From JAAFHB01 sp942493325 (GTDB taxonomy: Bacteria > Bacteroidota > Bacteroidia > Bacteroidales > Prolixibacteraceae), in NCBI GenBank assembly GCA_942493325.1, contig OW818689.1, positions 744,001 through 808,000 on the forward strand: a stretch of DNA of 64,000 nt. The letters are read 5' to 3'. The position numbers were made by a program, and so were the translations under genes. Within the stretch, counting starts at the first letter, position 1, and the number at the start of each line of letters is the position of its first letter. Shown here in pieces: positions 37,227-47,157 of this stretch. Under the pieces are notes generated by a model that was not told the origin of the DNA, searched no databases, and saw nothing but the letters and a program-made list of their open reading frames with translations.

Positions 37227-38777
37227 TCAAAAACAATCCATATCAAGCTTTCGGCGGTTGATTTCGCCGTTGAAGAATTCAGAGAATCCCTTTTTGGCCC
37301 CGATTAATAAAAAAATGGATGTTCCTTGTTCGCGTGCATTCTGATCTTCAACCATGCCTATCTTTTCGACATGCTCAAATAGTTGTTGCACACTTTCAGG
37401 GGGAGCATTACCCACAAGTAATACATTTTTGATTTTCATGGTTGAAGGAATCCAGAAAAGATAATCGGTATTGAATGAATAGGCTTCTGCCATTTTTCCG
37501 CGATTATAGAAATTTAATGCTCCCACCTGGCCGTAATTGTCACAGAAGATCAGTGTCTCACGCTTAGCATCTTCAGATAACAGGTTATATGCACCAAGAG
37601 CTTTATCAGCCATTTCCTTCCAGCCCAGCATATCGGCAAAATCCTGCGGCAGATGATGATTTTTACCGTCTTCCCAGCGTAAAAGACCCACCGTTTCGAA
37701 CTGTTGTTTTCGTGCTAATATTTTATCGGGACCTAACAAGGGAAAGAGTAATTTAGCTATGGCAATGAATAATACAAGGTTTAAGCCAATGTAGACGGGT
37801 GCAATAATTTTAAATCTCCTGGTCAGCACTTTTTCAAGATAAACGGAACCCATAGCAAAAAACACCGGGTAAAGGCCTAAGGCATAATAGTTTTTCGCTT
37901 TTAACGAAGTAAACATAGCCATGACTATCAGAAATGAGTACCCGATTACCCGGTATTTACGATATGTCTGACTGCCGAATATACCAAGGAAAGCAGCAAT
38001 TATCAATGGTAATGTTCCCCCTAAAATTAATAGCTGGTCTTTCAAAAAATCGATATGTCCCATATTATTCAACTGTGTCTCCTTTAAAACCCTCATATGA
38101 TCAATAACCGGAAACTGATGGTTGAACTGCCAGATCAGATTTGGTAAAATCAATATAAAGGAGAGAGCAAGTGCAAGGTAAAACGACCTGTTGAGAAATA
38201 TTTTCCGTAGACCGGTCATCATCATAGCGCCAAATAATCCGGCCAAAAGAAACACGATATTGTATTTATTGTAAAATCCAAATACAAACGATAATGCAAT
38301 TAAATAGAGGTAGACCGGACCGTTGGTGTCAATAAAACGGATCAGGAAATAATAAACGCAGGTCCAGGCAAGGATATCGAATGAGTTAGGCTGATAGAGA
38401 ATATTAATTCTCGCATATACTGAGAAAATGAAGATTGTGGCTGCCGTTATTTTTGCCGGAAGACCCCCTTTCAATTGTTCGACAATCAGCCAGATCACGA
38501 CAAGAGTGCATGCACCGAATAGTGCCGGGAAAAATCTCACCCAAAAAACGCTGTTGCCCAAAAGCTTAATCAGGACCGAAACCCATGATGTTAAAGGTGG
38601 AACAGAAATATAGCCGGCTGCCAGGTGATTTGCCTGATCAAGGTGGAGAAACTCATCACGATGCAGTTCATAAACCGGGTTTACAACAATCAACTGCAAC
38701 ACCATTTTTATTGCAACGAATAAGAACAGTATCCGGTAGTTTTTCCAGAGCGATCTGAAAGTTATCAGTTCATCCAA
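37227..38777 (-). CDS. GT39-family (ArnT/PMT-like) membrane glycosyltransferase
   Basis: A 516-residue polytopic membrane protein. After the first helix it reads HRDEFLHLDQANHLAAGY, the Asp/Glu-rich loop of GT-C lipid-linked sugar transferases, followed by VPPLTSWVSVLIKLLG and about ten further hydrophobic helices, ending in a soluble C-terminal region (from about residue 370). It probably moves a sugar from a polyprenyl donor to an acceptor on the outer face. The start is a TTG overlapping the upstream peptidase gene by 13 bases; no better ATG is available before the first helix. Confidence 0.8.
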   Translation of the reverse strand: MDELITFRSLWKNYRILFLFVAIKMVLQLIVVNPVYELHRDEFLHLDQANHLAAGYISVPPLTSWVSVLIKLLGNSVFWVRFFPALFGACTLVVIWLIVEQLKGGLPAKITAATIFIFSVYARINILYQPNSFDILAWTCVYYFLIRFIDTNGPVYLYLIALSFVFGFYNKYNIVFLLAGLFGAMMMTGLRKIFLNRSFYLALALSFILILPNLIWQFNHQFPVIDHMRVLKETQLNNMGHIDFLKDQLLILGGTLPLIIAAFLGIFGSQTYRKYRVIGYSFLIVMAMFTSLKAKNYYALGLYPVFFAMGSVYLEKVLTRRFKIIAPVYIGLNLVLFIAIAKLLFPLLGPDKILARKQQFETVGLLRWEDGKNHHLPQDFADMLGWKEMADKALGAYNLLSEDAKRETLIFCDNYGQVGALNFYNRGKMAEAYSFNTDYLFWIPSTMKIKNVLLVGNAPPESVQQLFEHVEKIGMVEDQNAREQGTSIFLLIGAKKGFSEFFNGEINRRKLDMDCF

Positions 38778-40057
38778 TTTTCGAGAGTTTCTTTTACAAG
38801 TTTACGCTGAGAATCAGGAAGTGAGGCTATTCTTGTACGATGGCTCCCTCCCTCCTGAACAACTTTAAGAATTTTTTTATTCCCATATGTCCTCGCGGCT
38901 GATGCTGTCCATGGATCATTCTCCCCGTATATCAGCAAAACTTTGGAAGCATCTTTTTTCAAATATCTCTTTACCAGCAGGCTCATTGCAGGATCATAAT
39001 CAAATTTGTAATGTACAGGCATAAACAATCTGGGGATGTAATTCTTTGTATCTGTTAGTTCCATCAGACCTTTAAATGGTTTAGGATTGTAGCCGTAATA
39101 CCCAAGCTGGCACATCGCCTGGACGAAAAACGGCACAGTTGGTTTACCACTTTCAATATCAAAATAATCAGGAGAACAGGTTTTCATCAGGTAGTTTATA
39201 AGCTCCTGGTCGGTTGATGAAGAAGCCGGTATTTCATCAACCGGACGTCCCCATTGCCAGAATGAGAAAGCATATTCGAGTACACAAAAATCAAAAACTT
39301 CACCCTCTTCGACCTTAAAAGCGTAATTTTTTCCGGTACAATACTGGCTAAAAAGGGGCATCAGTTGTTTTTTTCTTTTCAGTAATTCCTCCTGGAATCG
39401 CTCCACTTTTCTACGGTCCGAAGCCTTCCCTGCTTTATGCCTGATAAAATAATCATGTCGTTTCTCTTCAACTGAATAATTCAGGGGTGCGACATAAGGA
39501 ACAGAGATTTCAACATCATCGGGATAAAGTGCCCTGTGATAAAGCGTCGTTTCCCCACCTTTACTGATGCCGGTACTGATCCATTTTTTATCATAAAGGG
39601 GTTTGAACAGTTCAACAATTTTGTGCTGGTCAGCAGCGGCGTTTTCAACGGTGAGGTATTTCCAGTCGATCGAATCGGGTACAGACTTTCCGAAGAACCG
39701 ATGCTCCACAAATAACTGGTTGGCATTCAGCAACGGACAAAGTTCATTCAAATATCGGGTATTTGCCCCATAATCTCCGCCATAGCCTTCGGTTATAAAA
39801 ACAACAGGATGATCATATCCGAGGCTTGAAAGAACAACCCTTTGCGGGAATGTTCCCCGATCCGGATTCAGATGATCGAGTGGCTGTCGGACCATGACAA
39901 TAAAAGCTTCGGAGAAAAACTTGTTATGCTCCATTTTTTCGACAGATATAATTCCGGGCAGGTTCTTAATCCGGTCTGCAAGATTCTGGGAGATCCCTGT
40001 CTGCCATATAGTGGCGAGTAAAATAAATAATAACGAAGCCCTTAAAAATTTAGTCAT
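38765..40057 (-). CDS. Secreted S28/S37-type serine peptidase
   Basis: A 430-residue exported peptidase starting at ATG 40057. The signal peptide is LLFILLATIWQTGISQ. The alpha/beta-hydrolase triad is visible: Ser in WISTGISKGGE, Asp in IYGENDPWTAS and His in GGSHRTRI. FVEHRFFGKS is the oxyanion/strand region typical of prolyl tri/dipeptidyl peptidases (PS-10/S37 and S28). Likely a periplasmic or surface aminopeptidase releasing short peptides, perhaps after proline. Confidence 0.82.
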   Translation of the reverse strand: MTKFLRASLLFILLATIWQTGISQNLADRIKNLPGIISVEKMEHNKFFSEAFIVMVRQPLDHLNPDRGTFPQRVVLSSLGYDHPVVFITEGYGGDYGANTRYLNELCPLLNANQLFVEHRFFGKSVPDSIDWKYLTVENAAADQHKIVELFKPLYDKKWISTGISKGGETTLYHRALYPDDVEISVPYVAPLNYSVEEKRHDYFIRHKAGKASDRRKVERFQEELLKRKKQLMPLFSQYCTGKNYAFKVEEGEVFDFCVLEYAFSFWQWGRPVDEIPASSSTDQELINYLMKTCSPDYFDIESGKPTVPFFVQAMCQLGYYGYNPKPFKGLMELTDTKNYIPRLFMPVHYKFDYDPAMSLLVKRYLKKDASKVLLIYGENDPWTASAARTYGNKKILKVVQEGGSHRTRIASLPDSQRKLVKETLENWMN

Positions 40058-40097
40058 GTCAATCAGCAATTTAAATTACCTGTTTATTTTAAATCTT

Positions 40098-40367
40098 TTA
40101 TAATGCTATCAACCCGTCAATCATATCAGCTTTCCGGTAGATTTCGATAATCGATTCGGTATCGGGCATTAGTTGTTTGCACGACAGGCTGATAAAACGA
40201 ATATCCCTTGATGTGTTGTAGGTTATTGCCGATGGATCGTCAAACAGTTCCTTTACCTGATTAAGTTTTTCAGGATCATTTTGGACAATAAACTTAAAGT
40301 AGTAAAGTAACGGCCACTCGGTATTTTCGGCAAGAAGTTTACGAAATTTATCAATACTATTGTTCAT
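40098..40367 (-). CDS. DUF493 (YbeD-like) protein
   Basis: An 89-residue cytoplasmic protein. WPLLYYFKFIVQNDPEKLNQV is the signature of the Bacteroidota DUF493 family, an ACT-like fold related to E. coli YbeD. Function unknown. It sits alone between two exported-protein genes. Confidence 0.8.
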   Translation of the reverse strand: MNNSIDKFRKLLAENTEWPLLYYFKFIVQNDPEKLNQVKELFDDPSAITYNTSRDIRFISLSCKQLMPDTESIIEIYRKADMIDGLIAL

Positions 40368-40533
40368 CTTTTCTTATTACAATGATTTTGCAAATATAAT
40401 TAAATGCCTGTGAGCCGGCAATCTGAATCCGGATACAGGTAGCCTGTAACTGGTTATCACAGGATCAGCAGTATAGGAATGAATTACGCGCAGCATGCCA
40501 CAACGTAGAGAGCCCGATAATTGCCCGCCGTTT

Positions 40534-41838
40534 TCACCAAATGAGTTGTACAAACCCTTTTTTTCGCCGGCGTTCCCCATCACGCCCCTTTGCATCTGCC
40601 ACATAGAAATACACGCCAGGTGTGGCCATCTTATTGTTTACTTTTCCATCCCATGCTGCCAGCTCTGCATCTTCGGGAATGAAACCCGACTTACTGAATT
40701 TATGGACGGTTTTCCCCCACCTGTTAAACACCAGAAATTCAAGAGATTCAAGCGACCTGGTCTGAATCATTAAAATATCGTTTACCCCGTCGCCATTCGG
40801 GGTGAAAGCGGGTGCGATCTTTACAAGCGAAGTATCAATTACAATGTAATCCTTAAGATAAAACGTATCGCGGCAGGTAAAGTCGGGACTCTGTTTGGCA
40901 GCAACCAGCTTAACTTTGTATCTTCCTGTATTTTCGTACGTATAATCTGCATTTTGAAGGTAAATCCGCTCCATAATGGAATCAAGCTCACCTCCGGAAG
41001 ATCCTTCAAATTCAATCTGCGACTTTTCCTTTAACAGCAGCCACTCAAATTTATCCGGGTCGCCATTTTCCGATTCATTGATAAATTTCACTTCCAGCGG
41101 GGCCTCGGGAAGGATAAACGAAGGATTCGATTTTTGGTCAGTTGTCCATGAAAATTTTGCCTTTGCAACAATCGACTCGTAAGTAACCTGTCCGAATTGC
41201 ATACAACCGGCACGGTCGGTCACTTCGAGCCTGTAGTCTGTATTTCTGGGGGGAGGATTGCTGATTACAGGGTTTTGGACCGTAGCGATTGGTTTATTTT
41301 CACTTGACCAGATGTATTTATAGCCAGGGTTTAGGGTCAGAAGTTCCTTTGATTGCAAATCGTAATAAGTATAACCCGGACCTGCCGCGTTTCCGTTAAG
41401 CGTAAAGTACTGGCAATTCGATTCCGGGATGGAAGCTGCCGGTTCAACCCAGGCATTCATTATCCAGGCTCTGAACAGATAGTCAACGCCATTTTCACGG
41501 AAACTGACGCGGTAACCTCCATTTGAAAGCCCCGTTATCACAGATGACAGCCCGGTTTCGTTGCTGTAAAAACTGAAAGATCCGGAAACCGGATTGTATT
41601 TTTCCCAGGTAAAAGTAACCGGAAGGCTTGCCGACATTGCCTTAAGCGAACCACTTTGGTGGCCGTTTGTACCACAGAAATAATAAATAAAATCTTTTGC
41701 CGGGAATTGGGGATATGCGGTCTGCTCAGCGAAGGAGGCCGAAGTTGAAACAAGAGATTGTCCGTTAAGGTTGATCACAGAAATCAGAAGGAATATTGAC
41801 ATAAAAATACCCCTGCTGACGATTCGGCCATGTTCCAT
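40534..41838 (-). CDS. Type IX secretion substrate with gliding-motility-type C-terminal domain
   Basis: A 434-residue exported protein beginning at ATG 41838, with a signal peptide (GIFMSIFLLISVINLNGQ). The middle contains Ig/PKD-like segments (KFIWSSEN-type and FSWTTDQKSNPSF). The last 90 residues form a type B sorting domain: APAFTPNGDGVNDILMI, LEFLVFNRWGKTV, AAWDGKVNNK and PGVYFYVADAKG. This shows that the organism carries a type IX secretion system. A TAATTTTG -7 element lies at 41881-41874 on the minus strand. Confidence 0.87.
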   Translation of the reverse strand: MEHGRIVSRGIFMSIFLLISVINLNGQSLVSTSASFAEQTAYPQFPAKDFIYYFCGTNGHQSGSLKAMSASLPVTFTWEKYNPVSGSFSFYSNETGLSSVITGLSNGGYRVSFRENGVDYLFRAWIMNAWVEPAASIPESNCQYFTLNGNAAGPGYTYYDLQSKELLTLNPGYKYIWSSENKPIATVQNPVISNPPPRNTDYRLEVTDRAGCMQFGQVTYESIVAKAKFSWTTDQKSNPSFILPEAPLEVKFINESENGDPDKFEWLLLKEKSQIEFEGSSGGELDSIMERIYLQNADYTYENTGRYKVKLVAAKQSPDFTCRDTFYLKDYIVIDTSLVKIAPAFTPNGDGVNDILMIQTRSLESLEFLVFNRWGKTVHKFSKSGFIPEDAELAAWDGKVNNKMATPGVYFYVADAKGRDGERRRKKGFVQLIW

Positions 41839-41923
41839 TTGACGTGTTTTTCGATTATTGATTTGCAATAGTACAAAATTAAGAAAATTTGTTCCAAATT
41901 GCCGATAATCATTCCGGTCGGTT

Positions 41924-41931
41924 TATCTTTG
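41924..41931 (+). promoter_or_regulatory. -7 element of the uvrD/pcrA gene
   Basis: TATCTTTG matches TANNTTTG. A TTG at 41899-41901 lies 22 bases upstream, slightly long for a -33 element. It argues against the longest possible start (TTG at 41899), which would lie upstream of the transcript. Confidence 0.55.
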
Positions 41932-41988
41932 CAAAATTCATGGGTAAACCCCGAATCAATATTTTCGAAGTACTTAAATTACAACGCT

Positions 41989-44307
41989 TTGTCAAATTAT
42001 CTTGAAAGTCTGAATGACGCGCAGCGCGACGCGGTGATCAATACTGAAGGGGCTTCACTCGTAATCGCAGGAGCCGGCTCCGGGAAGACCCGTGTACTCA
42101 CATACCGGATTGCCCATTTGTTAAAAAATGGAGTTCCACCTTCGGCCATCCTGGCACTTACCTTCACCAATAAAGCTGCCCGTGAAATGAAGGAACGCAT
42201 TGCCAGTGAAGTAGGAAATGAGATATCGAGGCATCTTTGGATGGGAACTTTTCATGCCGTTTTTTCGAGAATTTTACGCGCCGAAGCAGCTACAATCGAT
42301 TATCCAACCACATTTACCATTTACGATACCCAGGATTCGAAAAGTCTGCTCAAAGCAATTATAAAAAGTCTGAACCTCGAAGACAACACCTATAAACCCG
42401 GAGTTATTCTTAACCGGATTTCAACGGCAAAGAACAACCTGATAACTCCCGTAGCCTATCATCAGAATGCCCAGCAGCGCGAGGCGGACCAGGCAGCCCG
42501 AATTCCGCGGACAGCGGAGATATATCTCGAATACTCGAAACGCTGTAAAAACGCAGGCGCCATGGACTTCGATGATTTATTACTGATAACCAATATCTTA
42601 TTTAAAAATCATCCCGAAATTCTTGCAAAATACCAGCAGAAATTCCGGTATATTTTAGTTGATGAGTACCAGGATACCAATTTTTCGCAGTACCTGATTG
42701 TAAAACGACTGGCTGAAACCCATCATAATATCTGTGTAGTGGGTGATGATGCCCAAAGTATTTATTCATTCAGAGGGGCAAGGATCGAAAATATACTTAA
42801 TTTCAAAAATGACTATCCGGGTTACAGTACTTACAAACTGGAGCAGAATTACCGGTCGACACAAAATATCGTCGATGCGGCCAACAGCCTGATCGCCAAA
42901 AATAAACACCAATTACAAAAAACAGTCTTCAGCGAAAATGCAGTCGGCGAGCGGATCAAAGTTCTGACCGCGATGAATGAACATGAGGAAGGCTATCTTG
43001 TCGCCAACGAGATTTTCGATTACCGGATGCAGGAACACGCCAACTTTTCTGATTTTGCAATTCTTTACCGGACCAATGCACAATCGCGTGTTTTTGAAGA
43101 GATTTTACGCAAGCGTAACATCCCTTACAAAATATATGGCGGATTATCATTTTACCAGCGTAAGGAAATCAAAGATATTCTTTCCTATTTCAGGTTGATT
43201 ATCAATACTAAAGATGATGAATCCTTTAAACGGATTATCAACTATCCCGCCAGAGGGATCGGCGCCACTACACTCAACCGGCTTGAAGATGCAGCAGTCA
43301 CATCGGATTGCAGTATTTTTGAAATTGCATCATCTCCCGAAAGGATGATCATGGCCGGGATAAACGCCGGCACGATCAAAAAAATAAGTGGTTTTACACA
43401 ATTAATCGGTAAATTCTCGGTTCAGTTCCTTAAAACCGAGGCATACGAAATGGCGAATAAAATTGCCTCAGAATCAGGAATTCTCACGGAACTATATCAG
43501 GATAAATCACCCGAGAACCTGAGTCGCTATGAAAATACGCAGGAATTGCTCAATGCCATCCGGGAGTTTTCGCTCACAGCCAAAGAAGAGGGTCGTCCCG
43601 ACGGACTTCAGGTATTTATGGAAGATGTTGCCTTGCTTACCGACCAGGATAACGATAAGGACGCAAACACCGATAAGGTAACACTTATGACCGTCCACTC
43701 TTCCAAGGGTTTGGAGTTTAAAAATGTATTTATCGTGGGACTTGAGGAAAATTTGTTTCCTTCCGGATTCTCGGGAACGCTTACATTATCGGAACTTGAA
43801 GAGGAAAGAAGGCTGTTTTATGTGGCGCTGACCCGCTCCGAAAAGCAAGCCTGGCTATCATTTGCCCAGCAAAGAATGCGCTGGGGAAAATCGGAGTTCT
43901 GCAATCCGAGTCGTTTTATCGGTGAAATCGATCACCAGTTTCTCAATATCCAAAATAGTCGTTCAATACCACAATTCCGAAACCAGGAAATCAATTTGGA
44001 AACAAGTAACCGGCATCTTCAGCGGGAAGAAACCAAATACCAGCCAGCCCGGAAACCTGAATTACCGGGACAAAGGCTTCAAATTGCGAAAAGCATCTTG
44101 CCAGGGGCTGAACCATTCAAAAGTGACCCTCCTGAATCAATTCAAACCGGCATGTTTGTTGAACACGAACGGTTCGGACGCGGAAAGGTGCTCAATGTTG
44201 AAGGGAAAATGCCCGATCTTAAAGCCAAGGTATTTTTTCCGAACGCAGGAGAAAAAAACCTGTTGCTAAAATTTGCCAAACTCAAAATCTCTGACGCTAC
44301 AGAGTAA
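41989..44307 (+). CDS. uvrD: UvrD/PcrA-type superfamily 1 DNA helicase
   Basis: ATP-driven 3'-5' helicase used in nucleotide excision repair and in clearing replication forks. Motifs in order: Q motif LNDAQRDAV, Walker A GAGSGKTRVL, TFTNKAAREMK, Walker B ILVDEYQDTN, VVGDDAQSIYSFRGA, LEQNYRS, VTLMTVHSSKGLEFKNVF and RRLFYVALTR. The C-terminal tail (VEHERFGRGKVL) is the PcrA-type interaction domain. I start at TTG 41989, where the protein begins SNYLESLNDAQ as relatives do; 41899 would overlap the promoter. About 772 residues, normal length. Confidence 0.92.
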   Translation: MSNYLESLNDAQRDAVINTEGASLVIAGAGSGKTRVLTYRIAHLLKNGVPPSAILALTFTNKAAREMKERIASEVGNEISRHLWMGTFHAVFSRILRAEAATIDYPTTFTIYDTQDSKSLLKAIIKSLNLEDNTYKPGVILNRISTAKNNLITPVAYHQNAQQREADQAARIPRTAEIYLEYSKRCKNAGAMDFDDLLLITNILFKNHPEILAKYQQKFRYILVDEYQDTNFSQYLIVKRLAETHHNICVVGDDAQSIYSFRGARIENILNFKNDYPGYSTYKLEQNYRSTQNIVDAANSLIAKNKHQLQKTVFSENAVGERIKVLTAMNEHEEGYLVANEIFDYRMQEHANFSDFAILYRTNAQSRVFEEILRKRNIPYKIYGGLSFYQRKEIKDILSYFRLIINTKDDESFKRIINYPARGIGATTLNRLEDAAVTSDCSIFEIASSPERMIMAGINAGTIKKISGFTQLIGKFSVQFLKTEAYEMANKIASESGILTELYQDKSPENLSRYENTQELLNAIREFSLTAKEEGRPDGLQVFMEDVALLTDQDNDKDANTDKVTLMTVHSSKGLEFKNVFIVGLEENLFPSGFSGTLTLSELEEERRLFYVALTRSEKQAWLSFAQQRMRWGKSEFCNPSRFIGEIDHQFLNIQNSRSIPQFRNQEINLETSNRHLQREETKYQPARKPELPGQRLQIAKSILPGAEPFKSDPPESIQTGMFVEHERFGRGKVLNVEGKMPDLKAKVFFPNAGEKNLLLKFAKLKISDATE

Positions 44308-44416
44308 AAACAAATAAGACTTTCAATGAAATAACAATAAAAAACGATTAACTTTGTAGATTCAAAAAAACAAGGATCAGCAAAGCCGGTCTTACCCAAC
44401 ATTATTATTAAAGACA

Positions 44417-45040
44417 ATGATAGAACGCGATTATAATACCCAGCGTAAAAAGATGAAACTTCCCGAATATGGCAGAAGTATTCATAAAATGGTTGATCAT
44501 ATCATGCAGATAGAGGACCGCGAAGAACGAATTCTTGCCGGGAAAGCGGTGATCGATGTTATGGGAATGATGTACCCTTACCTGCGCGATATTAATGAAT
44601 TCAAACACAAACTTTGGGATCATATCGCGATAATGTCCGATTTCAAGCTCGATATTGATTACCCTTACGATCCTCCCAAACCGGAAACATTCATCGAAAA
44701 GCCAAAGTTGATTCCATACAGTCAATCGGATATAAAGTACCGGCATTATGGCAAGATCATGGAAAATTATATTGCAGCCACGGCCAGGCTTGATGATGAG
44801 AACCCTTCGAAAGCTACAAATATTGAGCTCCTTGCCAACCAGATGAAAAAATCATACGTCGTATGGAATAAAGATGCTGTTGAGGATACGAAAATTTTAA
44901 AGGACATGGTCTATCTTTCCCACGGAAGCCTTAATCCCAAACCCGATTTGCATTTGCAGGAAGTCAACGACATATTCAAGCCACAACCCAAAAAAGGTAA
45001 AATAACGAATCTCTCGAATCAGTCACGTAAACACAAATAG
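44417..45040 (+). CDS. DUF4290 protein
   Basis: A 207-residue cytoplasmic protein of the Bacteroidota-specific DUF4290 family. It starts MIERDYNTQRKKMKLPEYGR and has NIQ-like MVDHIMQIEDREER and MGMMYPYLRDI. The C-terminal 30 residues are basic and low-complexity. Function unknown. It lies 15 bases before murA, and this adjacency suggests co-transcription. Confidence 0.85.
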   Translation: MIERDYNTQRKKMKLPEYGRSIHKMVDHIMQIEDREERILAGKAVIDVMGMMYPYLRDINEFKHKLWDHIAIMSDFKLDIDYPYDPPKPETFIEKPKLIPYSQSDIKYRHYGKIMENYIAATARLDDENPSKATNIELLANQMKKSYVVWNKDAVEDTKILKDMVYLSHGSLNPKPDLHLQEVNDIFKPQPKKGKITNLSNQSRKHK

Positions 45041-45055
45041 CCTTTAAGAACAGGA

Positions 45056-46360
45056 ATGGCAAGGTTTATTATTGAAGGTGGCAGTCCTCTCCAAGGCGAG
45101 TTAATACCACAGGGTGCCAAAAATGAAGCATTGCAGGTGATTTGTGCCACTTTGCTGACCCCTCAGAAAGTCACGATCTCCAACATACCCGAGATAAGCG
45201 ATGTATTAAAATTAATCGAAATACTCAAAAACCTGGGATGTAAAGTTGAGCGGATTGCAAAAGGGATTTTCACTTTTCAATCGGATGCAATTGATATTGA
45301 TCATCTTAAATCTCCTCAATTTTTTTCACTGGCTGGCAGTCTGCGAGGATCGCTGATGATTGTGGGTCCGTTACTGACCCGGTTTGGCATTGGAATCATT
45401 CCACAACCGGGTGGTGATAAAATCGGAAGGCGCAGACTCGATACCCATTTCCGCGGATTCGAGGCACTTGGAGCAAAATTTACCTACGACAACGCAAAAT
45501 CATCCTACCGGGTCGATGCCACGCAGCTCAAGGGTTGCTATATGTTGCTCGACGAAGCCTCAGTGACCGGAACTGCCAACCTGGTGATGGCTGCAACATT
45601 GGCCAGCGGAACCACAACAATTTACAATGCAGCGTGTGAACCATACCTGCAGCAGTTGTGCAAAATGCTGATTTCGATGGGCGCCCGGATAAACGGAGTT
45701 GGATCTAATCTCTTAACTATAAATGGGGTTACCTCACTAACGGGTTGTTCTCATGTTTTGTTGCCCGATATGATTGAAGTAGGCAGCTTTATTGGTCTTG
45801 CGGCTATGACTGCCTCGGATATTACCATTAAAAATGTCGGTTATGATCAACTCGGGATCATTCCCGAATCGTTTCGCCGCTTTGGCATTGAGATAATCAG
45901 AAATGGCGATGACCTGCATATCCCACCCCGGGAACATTATGAAATTGAATCGTTTATCGATGGTTCAATTCTGACCGTCTCCGATGCGCCATGGCCCGGT
46001 TTAACCCCCGATTTACTGAGCATTTTTCTGGTTATCGCAACACAGGCCAGAGGAAGCGTGCTGATTCACCAGAAGATGTTCGAAAGCAGGCTGTTTTTTG
46101 TAGATCGCTTAATCGAGATGGGTGCACGTATCATCTTATGTGATCCCCACCGGGCAACCGTGATTGGCCTCGATAAGTCAACCAGCCTGCGCGGGACCAT
46201 GATGAGTTCACCCGATATCAGGGCAGGGGTCGCTTTACTGATTGCTGCAATTTCTGCCACCGGAACATCGACAATCGATCATATCGATCAGATTGACCGG
46301 GGCTACGAAAATATAGATCTTCGGCTCAATGCGATTGGGGCAAAAATTACCAGAAAATAA
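45056..46360 (+). CDS. murA: UDP-N-acetylglucosamine 1-carboxyvinyltransferase
   Basis: First committed step of peptidoglycan synthesis: transfers enolpyruvate from PEP to UDP-GlcNAc in the cytoplasm. The 434-residue protein shows the family layout: GAKNEALQVICATLLT with the Lys-Asn pair at the N-terminus, SLRGSLMIVGPLLTRFG, then the active-site loop PQPGGDKIGRRRLDTHF, and late RGYENIDLRLNAIGAKI. The loop Cys (Cys115 in E. coli) is replaced by Asp. Asp-type MurA enzymes, as in Mycobacterium, are active but not alkylated by fosfomycin. The start ATG follows the DUF4290 gene. Confidence 0.95.
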   Translation: MARFIIEGGSPLQGELIPQGAKNEALQVICATLLTPQKVTISNIPEISDVLKLIEILKNLGCKVERIAKGIFTFQSDAIDIDHLKSPQFFSLAGSLRGSLMIVGPLLTRFGIGIIPQPGGDKIGRRRLDTHFRGFEALGAKFTYDNAKSSYRVDATQLKGCYMLLDEASVTGTANLVMAATLASGTTTIYNAACEPYLQQLCKMLISMGARINGVGSNLLTINGVTSLTGCSHVLLPDMIEVGSFIGLAAMTASDITIKNVGYDQLGIIPESFRRFGIEIIRNGDDLHIPPREHYEIESFIDGSILTVSDAPWPGLTPDLLSIFLVIATQARGSVLIHQKMFESRLFFVDRLIEMGARIILCDPHRATVIGLDKSTSLRGTMMSSPDIRAGVALLIAAISATGTSTIDHIDQIDRGYENIDLRLNAIGAKITRK

Positions 46361-46406
46361 ACTTTATCGATAATCAGTTTTCAATAATAATTTAAAATGG
46401 TATAAC

Positions 46407-46931
46407 ATGAGACTTTTAAAAGGCACATTATTGGTAGTATCCCTGGTTTTATGCTCGTTTCTGGCGCAAAGTCGTCCGGCTGTTCCTGTAGGAATCCAGG
46501 TCGGTAATAAGGCACCCGAAATTGTTGAAAATTCCGTCACCGGAAAACCGTTAAAACTATCCTCTCTCGCAGGCCAGATTGTTTTGATTGATTTCTGGGC
46601 ATCCTGGTGCCGCCCCTGCAGAAGTGAGAATCCATTTGTTGTGGCTGCCTACGAAAAATACAAAAAGGCTTCATTCACCGGCGGAAAAGGATTTACTATT
46701 TTTAGTGTTTCGCTTGACAAAGATCTTAATGCCTGGAAAGAAGCCATCACAGCCGATCGTCTTGGTTGGGAAAACCATGTCTGCATACCGGCAGTGGTAC
46801 CGGAATACATTAAAATATACCAGATAAGGTCCATCCCCACCAACTTTTTGATTGACGGCAACGGAATAATCCTCGCGACAAACCTGAGAGGTGAAGCGCT
46901 TGAACAAAAGCTTGCCTCCTTAAAAAAATAG
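46407..46931 (+). CDS. TlpA-like exported thioredoxin-fold protein
   Basis: A 174-residue protein with a signal peptide (LLVVSLVLCSFLAQS). The AhpC/TlpA-type thioredoxin fold shows VLIDFWASWCRPCRSENP, with the WCRPC redox pair, FSVSLDKDLNAWKEAI and the cis-Pro region IRSIPTNFLIDGNG. Probably a periplasmic disulfide reductase or oxidoreductase. Confidence 0.85.
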   Translation: MRLLKGTLLVVSLVLCSFLAQSRPAVPVGIQVGNKAPEIVENSVTGKPLKLSSLAGQIVLIDFWASWCRPCRSENPFVVAAYEKYKKASFTGGKGFTIFSVSLDKDLNAWKEAITADRLGWENHVCIPAVVPEYIKIYQIRSIPTNFLIDGNGIILATNLRGEALEQKLASLKK

Positions 46932-47157
46932 GCCTCTTTCAAGTAGTCATGCCAACCAGTTAATAATTGAATAATTGGCAGCTACTTTATTCTCCATTGT
47001 GCCATTTTGTCTATGAATTGAAAATTGGCAAAATATTTGATCACCAATCATGGAGATTTTTCATGGACGTAACGAAGGTAAATCGTCCGGGGAAATTATA
47101 GACAGAAACCTTTATGCAATAATGAAATTCAATTTTTTTAAAGATAAGAATGAACCG

